Below are positions 1-7,300 of a stretch of 64,000 bases of DNA, one piece after another. The notes beneath the pieces were generated by a model, which ran no database searches, was not told where the DNA came from, and saw only the letters and a program-made list of their open reading frames with translations. Location: the NCBI RefSeq assembly GCF_000293805.1, contig NZ_AMBZ01000012.1, forward strand, positions 62,001-126,000, written 5' to 3'. Within the stretch, counting starts at the first letter, position 1. Each line of letters starts with the position of its first letter. Position numbers and translations under genes: made by a program. The stretch is from Paenibacillus alvei DSM 29. Lineage in GTDB: Bacteria; Bacillota; Bacilli; Paenibacillales; Paenibacillaceae.

Positions 1-1202
1 TAAACTGCTTTGGTCTTCATTAAGCAATAGATGACGTTAACCAGTTTACGCATTATACATACAATGGCTTGCTGCTTAGTCTTTCCTGCCGACATTTTCT
101 GCTCATAGTAAGCGTAGAAGTAGGGATTACGCGGCTCTCGTTTCCCACGTGTGACTGCTATTTGTCGAATTGCAAGCGCTTTAATGATATCATGAAGTTC
201 ACGATTGCCTTGCTTGCTCTTATAGTTTCGATGCTTGTCTCCTGATCCAACTGAAATTGGTGCAACCCCCGCAAACCGCGCAAGTTTGTCTGGGTTAGAG
301 AAACGATGAATATCACCTGTCTCCGCTACCAATTCTGCCGCTGTTACAACATCTATCCCTGTCATAGATTCCAATTGAAAACCCAATTCCTTGATAACGT
401 CTCTAATCTCTTGTTCGATCCGAGTCAACTCTTTCTTATAAAAACGTATACTCCGTACAAGTCGCTTTACAAGGAAATCCCGTTTATCTTGAAAACCCCG
501 ATATGTATCGCCGTCCTCAGCAATAAGATGGAGTATTTGCTCCGCTTTCTTGATTGATAGTCCATTATTGCTTAACTTTCGAAGGTACTTCGCCAGTTCC
601 TCCGCCCCGACACCGGATAAATGCCTTGATGAGGGGTACTTATGCCAGAAGGCTAACGCCGTCTTTCCATCTACCTCAGAAAAGAACTTCTTATAACTTG
701 GGTAATGGTATCCGAGCTGCTGATGAAGACGTTTCACTATTCCTGATAGGTTTTTAGCTTGCCATTTACGCTGCGTAACTAGCTGACTTATTGCCCAATA
801 AAAATCTACGGGTTTGGCATCTGGTAAATTTGGAAGTTTATCTCTTAATACCTTAGCCACACATTCCGCATCCCATGAATCAGACTTCTGAACAGTGACA
901 TGGCTCTTACGCCTTGCATTTGCTAGTTTGGCATTGACCTCTTTCACCCAACACCCTTTTTCGTTCAAGTAAACGGCTAACGCTCTGCCGTATCCACCCA
1001 CATCTTCCAAACCATATACAACTGATAGCCCGTTCTTTGTATATTTTTTTAATTTCTTCTCAAGCTGCGTAAATGCGGAAGGCTTGTTATCAAACTTGAT
1101 TTCATCTAGCTTCTGATTCCAACAATCGATTATAACCGCCGCTGTGTGATGCTGTTTGTGCAGGTCTACGCCCACGTAAACAAGCTTATCTGGCTGTATC
1201 AT
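1..1202 (-). CDS. IS110-family transposase (3' end at window edge)
   Basis: DEDD-type transposase/recombinase of the IS110 family. The reading frame opens at an ATG at 1200-1202 with a GGAG-type ribosome site just upstream and runs for 400 codons to the left edge. The last two bases visible are TA, so a stop codon may complete exactly at the edge. The RuvC-like N-terminal domain shows VGVDLHK (Asp13), YGLEDVGG (Glu66) and KSDSWDAE (Asp108 and Asp111), which match the expected D-E-D-D residues. The C-terminal transposase_20 domain (about residues 280-360) shows SMTGIDVVTAAEL and RFAGVAPISVGSGD, containing the conserved serine region. The length is usual for the family and no internal stop is seen, so the element may be active. 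It lies beside a broken recombinase gene, and its insertion may have defined the edge of this accessory region. Confidence 0.93.
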   Translation of the reverse strand, partial: MIQPDKLVYVGVDLHKQHHTAAVIIDCWNQKLDEIKFDNKPSAFTQLEKKLKKYTKNGLSVVYGLEDVGGYGRALAVYLNEKGCWVKEVNAKLANARRKSHVTVQKSDSWDAECVAKVLRDKLPNLPDAKPVDFYWAISQLVTQRKWQAKNLSGIVKRLHQQLGYHYPSYKKFFSEVDGKTALAFWHKYPSSRHLSGVGAEELAKYLRKLSNNGLSIKKAEQILHLIAEDGDTYRGFQDKRDFLVKRLVRSIRFYKKELTRIEQEIRDVIKELGFQLESMTGIDVVTAAELVAETGDIHRFSNPDKLARFAGVAPISVGSGDKHRNYKSKQGNRELHDIIKALAIRQIAVTRGKREPRNPYFYAYYEQKMSAGKTKQQAIVCIMRKLVNVIYCLMKTKAV

Positions 1203-1433
1203 TACTGTTCGCTCCTTATATGAATTGAATTTTATTGAATGGTTACAGATAGGTTAGAGCTGCATAAGACCAAGTAAGCAATACATAGAGAATCGTATGC
1301 ACAAAGTTCCAACCCATACGTAACCACCCAATTTGGATGGCTTACAGCATGTCTGTAAATTAGGTTGCATCCTCAGTTCGAGCGGACAAGCCGCAAAGAT
1401 ACGCTAGCGAATTCTGATTCCTTCTATGCTTCG
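1203..1433 (-). other. Non-coding left end of the IS110 element; candidate bridge-RNA region
   Basis: No open reading frame is supported here. The stretch lies directly 5' of the IS110 transposase gene, which is where IS110-group elements carry the end that encodes a bridge (seeker) RNA. On the minus strand, CCATCC and GGGTGG around 1330-1345 could form a short stem with one G-U pair. The outer boundary of the element cannot be seen. The RNA is an inference from position and family. Confidence 0.25.
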
Positions 1434-2209
1434 TTAAATGATTGCTTTGTGCAGCCCTACAGCTTCAAATTCTCCGTAACGGTACAAACCTTGATACAAT
1501 TCCTTGCGGTCTAATATCCGTTTCACTTGTACTTTCGTAAAACATTTACCTTGTTGCGTGGTGTAGCCTTCCAGATTCAGTTGTGATGCTAATTCAGACA
1601 GTGACCAAGACTCATACTGCTCTCGCAAGTCGAAGAGCCTTCTAACAACTTGAGCCTGCTTGTCATGGACTTCTATACTTTTATGTCCTTTACGAGCTTT
1701 GTAACCATAGGCCGCCCGTCCTCCTGCATATCCTCCTTGCTGTGCTTTCTTGTTGCGTCCTCTACTTAGCTTTAGAGCTATTTCAAGTCGTTGATATTGG
1801 TCAAGTAATTCCATCAACCCATTGATGAGAAAATCATTTGGATCTTTTTATGTATAGAATAAGTCGGCTGCTCAATGCTCTTCACATCTACGCCGAACTT
1901 CTTGAACTCACGATGAACCAATACTTTTACAATGTCAGACCGCCATAAACGGCTTGTATTGAGGACAACCACAGCGTCATAGGTTTGGGTGGCTAAGGCA
2001 GATAACATGCTCTGAAAGCCAATTCTGTCCACTTCAAGAGCATCTTCATCTACCTTCGCCCCACTGATACCTTCATCCGTAAAGATGTCCTGCAAGTTCC
2101 ATCCTTGCTCCTGACAATAAGAGCGGATTTCATCTTGTTGGTACGTTAAACTGTAGCCATCCTTGGCTTGTCCGCTTGTAGAAACCCTGACGTAACCAAT
2201 GACATTCAT
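1434..2209 (-). pseudogene. Large-type serine site-specific recombinase, split by a frameshift
   Basis: The upstream part (2209 down to 1814) encodes a serine-resolvase catalytic domain: IGYVRVSTSGQ with the nucleophilic Ser near residue 10, then DEGISGAK, RIGFQSML and LNTSRLWRS. The downstream part (from 1817 to 1434) encodes the recombinase domain: MELLDQYQRLEIALKLSRG, GGYAGGRAAYGYKA and LNLEGYTT. The two parts join if one base is added to the T5 run at 1845-1849 (A5 on the coding strand), which restores the usual KDPNDFLING linker. Together they give about 260 residues, normal for small recombinases of this Recombinase-domain type. The sequence does not decide between inactivating mutation, sequencing error and slippage. 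The gene is transcribed divergently from the XRE regulator at 2379 and shares a repeat-rich promoter region with it. Confidence 0.85.
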
Positions 2210-2227
2210 GATGTTTCCTCCTCACCC

Positions 2228-2362
2228 GTTACGATAATTGAGATTATTGTAACGCTTAACCGAATCATTAGTCATATTATATACCGCTTAAACGTAACAG
2301 ACAATGACTTTCTATATTCACGGTGATATAATCTCTTTATATTCAGCACGGTTAAGCGTTAC
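2228..2362. promoter_or_regulatory. Divergent control region with paired inverted repeats
   Basis: The recombinase (minus) and the XRE regulator (plus) face away from this region. A near-perfect palindrome occupies 2228-2253 (11-bp arms GTTACGATAAT and ATTATTGTAAC, one mismatch). A second repeat pair is exact: GTAACGCTTAACCG at 2249-2262 and its reverse complement at 2349-2362, enclosing 86 bp. A related GCTTAAACGTAAC sits near 2285-2297. A sigma-A-like promoter for the regulator is visible, with TATAAT at 2327-2332 and a weak ATGACT 17 bp upstream. These sites are plausible operators for the adjacent regulator. Confidence 0.6.
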
Positions 2363-2378
2363 CCTCTAGGAGGCTAAA

Positions 2379-2579
2379 ATGGCAATTCGAGTAAAGTTAC
2401 GTCAGTTGTTGGAGCAGAAAGGAATGTCTCAGCGGGAACTTGCACGAATGACAGGACTACGTGCAAGCACCATCAACCACCTATGTTCTGACAATGTAGA
2501 TAGGGTTTACTTAGAGACACTAGAACTCGTTTGTAAGTCAATGAATGTAAGTATTGACGAACTAATAGAGATTGATTGA
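2379..2579 (+). CDS. Small XRE/Cro-type helix-turn-helix regulator (66 aa)
   Basis: The protein is almost only a helix-turn-helix domain. The signature runs LRQLLEQKGMSQRELAR, MTGLRASTINHLC, then YLETLELVCKSMNVSIDELI, which is the usual Cro/C1/YozG-like fold of about 55-65 residues. The ribosome site AGGAGG ends 5 bases before the ATG. It probably binds the inverted repeats between itself and the divergent recombinase gene and controls both, as phage-like Cro repressors do. No ligand domain is present. Function as a DNA-binding regulator is secure; the target is inferred from position. Confidence 0.9.
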   Translation: MAIRVKLRQLLEQKGMSQRELARMTGLRASTINHLCSDNVDRVYLETLELVCKSMNVSIDELIEID

Positions 2580-2680
2580 GCAGTCGATTCGACCGCCAAC
2601 GGCGTGTCTGTCAGTATTTCTTTTAATCTTCTTTATTTACTTTTATTAAGTTCTTATTATTCTAAGATAATATACGACTC

Positions 2681-2751
2681 TCTCGAAGATGATAATTGGC
2701 TAATCTAACAGTGGAAATTACCTGTTCTATAGTTTAATTCCACCTTCGAGA
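2681..2751 (-). terminator. Nested hairpins, possible terminator of the following minus-strand gene
   Basis: Outer arms TCTCGAAG (2681-2688) and CTTCGAGA (2744-2751) enclose a second stem, GTGGAA plus TTA at 2711-2720 pairing with TAATTCCAC at 2735-2743. The structure lies just downstream of the regulator gene ending at 2759. There is no clear T run, so termination is tentative. Confidence 0.35.
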
Positions 2752-2758
2752 ACCGTAA

Positions 2759-3496
2759 TTATTGATCTTGAGTAGAGTCTTCCTCGTTCTCGGTATTAAG
2801 GAATTCTTCCCAGTCATATTCATCGCCATCATCAAATCCGATACTTTCGAGATACAGATTAAAGTAGTGACAGTAATCGGAATAAATCGGTAGAGATACC
2901 TCAGTGTCTTTTTCATCCTTTAGTTTTCCCCTGATTTCCATCATCAAAGCCGATAATGTGTCATATAAAACATCAGGAAAAAACTCGTCAGTTGACGTGT
3001 AGGCCTTCCTTATTCTATTAGCGTATGCATCATAAGAATCGCCATTGATGATGGTTGAAATAACTGATCTAACCAATGACTTATTGACCGATTTGGGTTG
3101 GTAATTTTTCAAAAAGTAATGGACGGTTTCAGAGAGTGCAATATAAGGATTGCTCTCCAGTTGATCAATTCTGTAGCGATTCACATGACCTCTTTTACGA
3201 ACTGTCTTTATAAATCCTTTCTCCTCAAGCGAAGTAATAGCAGATTTTACTGTGGACTCGCTGATACCCAAGTTACAAGCAATTGTTTCTAGGGAGGGGA
3301 ATGCTACCTCGTTTTCTCCTAAATGACATAGAATGTCAAGCAATACATTCCGCTCATTAATACTTAAGCCGTAACACTTTCTAATCATATGAGGATACGG
3401 AATGTAGTACATATTCTGTTGAAATGGACAAAAGAAATTATGCCACTCTTCGTTTAACGATAATTCTATCAATCTCTCTTGTATACTCTTTGTCAT
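2759..3496 (-). CDS. Winged-helix DNA-binding protein (HTH_36-like), 245 aa
   Basis: Residues about 40-105 form a winged helix: LSINERNVLLDILCHLG, EVAFPSLETIACNLGISEST, VKSAITSLEEKGFIKTVRKRG, then NRYRI. This pattern, with a recognition helix in GISESTVKSAITSLEEKG, is typical of HTH_36 domains in replication initiators of plasmids and phages and of accessory regulators. The C-terminal 140 residues are acidic (DEYDWEEF, ENEEDSTQDQ) and match no family I can name. The ribosome site is GAGAGGG about 9 bases before the ATG. An inverted repeat at 3525-3566 lies just upstream and could be its operator. It may be a replisome organiser or a regulator of the mobile region; I cannot choose. Confidence 0.7.
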   Translation of the reverse strand: MTKSIQERLIELSLNEEWHNFFCPFQQNMYYIPYPHMIRKCYGLSINERNVLLDILCHLGENEVAFPSLETIACNLGISESTVKSAITSLEEKGFIKTVRKRGHVNRYRIDQLESNPYIALSETVHYFLKNYQPKSVNKSLVRSVISTIINGDSYDAYANRIRKAYTSTDEFFPDVLYDTLSALMMEIRGKLKDEKDTEVSLPIYSDYCHYFNLYLESIGFDDGDEYDWEEFLNTENEEDSTQDQ

Positions 3497-3524
3497 TCAA
3501 ATACGCCCTCTCTCTTTGGAATTT

Positions 3525-3566
3525 AATTGGTAACGGATTGATCCCGGTTAATAGCCATTACCAAAT
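3525..3566. promoter_or_regulatory. Inverted repeat upstream of the winged-helix gene
   Basis: AATTGGTAACGG (3525-3536) and CCATTACCAAAT (3555-3566) form 12-bp arms with two mismatches, separated by 18 bp. The position, 29 bp upstream of the gene start at 3496, suits an autoregulatory operator. Confidence 0.45.
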
Positions 3567-3858
3567 CATTCGCTCAGCCTAGTAGTCGGACTATGTAGCT
3601 TTAGAGTTGCGATATTATTTACAATTTCAATTTATTTCGCAAACCGTGAGAAAGCGAAGGTAAGGTATTTGCATCAAAACACGGTGGTATCTGATGATTA
3701 CGGAGTTATGACAATGAAGGAGGTTTGTCATAAAGGGGGATATTATTAAACACTTTATACGTGCGTACAACCATATTGGAAAAATATCATACGGGGTTGA
3801 TGAGGGTTAGGTTCTTTCGGGACATGCCGCCCGATTCATTCGGCACTGGGTGGGGGTT
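3567..3858. other. Gene-free stretch
   Basis: I see no coding signal on either strand. One feature stands out: TTATGACA (3706-3713) pairs with TGTCATAA (3726-3733), placing AAGGAGGT, a perfect ribosome-binding sequence, in the loop. No ATG, GTG or TTG reading frame of useful length follows it. Confidence 0.5.
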
Positions 3859-3891
3859 AAAAAAGACCTTGAAGGCATAACCTCCAAGGTC
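3859..3891 (-). terminator. Rho-independent terminator of the toxin-immunity operon
   Basis: On the minus strand an 11-bp stem (GACCTTGGAGG with GACCTTGAAGG complement, one mismatch, 5-base loop; 3865-3891) is followed by six T residues. It lies 17 bases past the stop of the putative immunity gene. Confidence 0.85.
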
Positions 3892-3907
3892 CATTTAGTA
3901 CATCTTT

Positions 3908-4345
3908 TTATAAATCCTCTCTTTCAATAAATTCCGCTTCAATTACTTCAATTTCTTTATTAACGGGATTCCCTCCATACTTCTTGAGAATCTTAATGAT
4001 GACGTTGTAAAAGGCAAACTCCGGAGTTGCACCTTTAGAGGAGTACTCTATTTCATGGCTATCACTAACTTTTAGTTTATAACCTATTCCAGTATATGAT
4101 AAATTGAATTTGCAATCATTATCCTCAAGCCATGACATTAAATCGAGTATACTTGGTATCCATACTCCCTTCTTAAAAACCTCTTCCTCGCAGAGAAATG
4201 CCCCTGATGGTAAAATCCTTCCACCCACAACCCAAACGGCATCTTGATATTCAAATATGTCCTGTGGATATACCGTGTCCGCATATAAAGGTCTCTGGAA
4301 TCCTAATTCGAACAACTTTATTGCCTCTGTTTTTGATATAGACAT
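3908..4345 (-). CDS. Putative immunity protein for the adjacent RHS toxin (145 aa)
   Basis: This small acidic soluble protein has no signal peptide or membrane segment, so it should stay in the cytoplasm. It begins 15 bases after the stop of the RHS toxin gene, on the same strand, and is the last gene before a strong terminator. In polymorphic toxin loci this position is almost always taken by the cognate immunity gene. Visible features are EAIKLFELGFQRPLYADTVY near the N-terminus, VWVVGGRILPSGAFL, and an acidic tail EVIEAEFIERED. I do not recognise the family; several immunity families share the general pattern of a short alpha/beta protein with a WV-GG motif. The immunity role is inferred from position. 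The ribosome site is a weak GGGTGTGAG. Confidence 0.6.
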   Translation of the reverse strand: MSISKTEAIKLFELGFQRPLYADTVYPQDIFEYQDAVWVVGGRILPSGAFLCEEEVFKKGVWIPSILDLMSWLEDNDCKFNLSYTGIGYKLKVSDSHEIEYSSKGATPEFAFYNVIIKILKKYGGNPVNKEIEVIEAEFIEREDL

Positions 4346-4360
4346 ATCTCACACCCAAAT

Positions 4361-7300
4361 CTATTTAATTTTGATTACTGTACCAGTAGAACTTTTGTGT
4401 TTGCCATCAATATAATTGCCGAATTTGTCTGAATCAGCAACCCAGTGAAGTTCTTTACCGCCTTTCGCTTCCTTAAATACTTTGTATGCTGAATCTGCAT
4501 GTCCAGTTGTATCTTTCGACCACCATAACCCAGTTTTAGGATCTCGATAAGCAGTAACGGTATCCCCATTAAATTTATAAGATATTTTTTTGTCAGCACC
4601 TGTTTTAATGTCCCATAAAGTGGTGGTATTCTTACAATTCGTATTATGAACCCAAATGCCCAAATCCGTTACATAGTACGTGTGGTAGTCAGCAACTGTA
4701 AAGTTGTAAACCGTAACTGGTTCATCCAGATTAACAAACTCAACCTTATCAATTATCAGATTGCTTCCGTCAGCTTTTTGGAGCTTATCGCCTACTTGGA
4801 GTTCATCGGCGAAGACCCACCCTTTTTCTTCTACCCAAAATGGATGGTTGTCTGTCGTCTCGATGATCTGCTCCCCAACGTTCAGCTTAATTATATCATC
4901 ACGTTGGTTGCGGTATAACCCCGTTACTTCCTTATAAGCCAACTCTCCATCAGGGTTATTCTCATCCTTGGCGAGAACCTTATCTCCGACCGCAATGTCT
5001 TCGATATTTTTCTCTCCATCGTCTGTTAGAACCTTGGTTCCCGCTGTGAAGCAGTTACATCCGCCAATCGCTCTAACCTTTCCACCAACTTCTCTAGCTT
5101 TTCCTATGCCCCCGATTACTGGCCCCAATGAAGCCAAAGCTTCCGCAAAGGAGATTTCCTGATGCCATTTACTGTAATCCTTGGCTAACTCCGCTCTTGC
5201 CCAATCCGCATTTCCTGCACTATTCTTGTATGCACTTGTTTGCGTTAATAAACCAAACAAATAATTAAAACGATTAGTATCATATACATCTGCATACTCT
5301 CGACTTAACAAGTCATAAGCGTATGAATATGCTCTACTTTCAGTAGAAGTTATCTTCATAGTCGCTTTGAGAATGGAATTCATCTCTGAAGGTATATATC
5401 TATTACCACTAGGATCAATATATTTCAGCGGATTATTCTGTACGTACGTATATAGATTCAGCGTCAGCGGGTTCCCTAATTCCCCTTCATACGTATCCTC
5501 ATTAACAAACCGCCCGATACTTGGATCATACCATCTTGCGCGCAAATATTGCAGATTCGTCGCTTCATCCCAATATTCGCCCGAGTAACGGAAAATGTTC
5601 GGAACCTGCTCCTCTTGTACCAATGGATTGCCCCAGATATCGTACGTATAGCGGTTCAGTACATTGCCTTGCGCATCCCGGACTTCCGTAATGTCGCCGT
5701 GTCCGTTGGATACGTAGTATTGCATGCCTTGTCCTGGTACCTGACGAGCCAGCAGCTTGCCGTTCGAGTCGTGGACATACGCTGCAGTAATTGTAACGCT
5801 GTTGCCTTCCACCTTGCCTTCCGCTACGATCTTCGCTCGATCATCATAGTAGTAACGGGTCGTTACACCGCCTTCGGTGCGTTCTACCATCAGGTTATCG
5901 CCGTTGTAGCGGTAGCTGACGGCTTTGCCGTCTTCCGTCGTTACTTGGGTCAGACGATTGCGGCTATCGTACGCATAGCTTGCTCCCTTGATGTTCGGTA
6001 CCTGATCGCTTTGCAGCGTGCTGCGGTTGTCTCGCTGATCGTATGCATATGCTTCATTGAACTGGCTTGAGGTCTTGATCCGGTTCAGCGGATCGTAGCT
6101 GAATTGATACGCTGCTCCGTTGTCGTTTTTCGCTACAATGTTGCGGTTGTTATCATAGGTGTAGCTGTAGCTTCCAAGCGGCGCATCTCCTTGCTTCTGC
6201 TGAATGCCTGCTAGATTCAAGCCATCATACGCATAGTTCTCCAAGAATCCTTGCGCCGATTTCAACTCTACCAAACGATTATATGAGCCGTCGTACTTGT
6301 ATTCAAATTGCGTGAGCTGCGAGTCGCTGCCATCTAAGACGGCCATACTTGTTGGGTTCGGCAGGATGTTAGTATGGCTTATTCGCTGCGTGATCTTATA
6401 GCCCCCAGCCGCAACGGTCTGTTCCGTGCGCAGCCCCCTGACTTCATAATCGTAATTGATTCTGGTCTGATCCGGATAAGTGATCGATGCCAGTTCACCT
6501 GTTGGATAGTAGGCATAAGCTGTCGTTCCCGTCTGATCCGTCATTGCCGTCCTCTTGCCCGTTGCGTCGTAGCTGTACGAAATTCTCTCGTCCGGAGCAA
6601 CGACCGCAGTCAGGAAATTGCGGTTATTGTACTCGAACTGTTGGATTTGGCCTTTTCTGTCTATGCTTTTTGCGACATTACTATTAGCATCATAGTAGAA
6701 GCGTTTACTTTGCTTGTTCGGATCGATCTGCTGCAGCAGTCGGCCGATTTCATCATACCGTTTCTCAACCGTATTTCCGTCCGCATACTTGACTTCGACC
6801 ATATCCCCCGATAGGTTATACCGATAGCGCGTCGTCTTTCCTTCGGCATCTGTAACGGCGATCAGGCGGCCCAGTACATCATACTCGTATTTTGTCGCAT
6901 TGTGATTGCCGTCGTAGGCAGTCTGAACATTCCCCGCCAAGTCATATTCGTACCGTGCGGCTACCACGGCTTGACCAGATGGTTTGATTTCTTCTTTGGC
7001 AATCAAGCGATCCATTACATCGTACGTTTCCCGTATTCCATTATTGCTGCCGTCGTAAGCCGTCTTCGTGTTGGCGGCATCGTCGTATACGATTCTGTTT
7101 TGACCATAGATGAAGTTTTCTTTCGTTACGCGTCCCCAAGCATCATATTCATATTCCATCCAATTGCCGTCAAAGGTGCCTTTTCGAATCATATGACCAT
7201 AGCGATCATAGGTATGATTGGCTACCCCGCCACGGCCATTTGTTTCTTTGATTAAATTTCCAAGTGGGTCGAACCACTTTTCGATTTGCTGACCATTCGG

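Noticed and set aside
1814-1860. Programmed -1 frameshift in the recombinase
   Set aside because: The codons are CAT AAA AAG, so the base before the A run is T and the P-site tRNA would pair badly after slipping; there is no clear stimulatory hairpin. A deletion is simpler.
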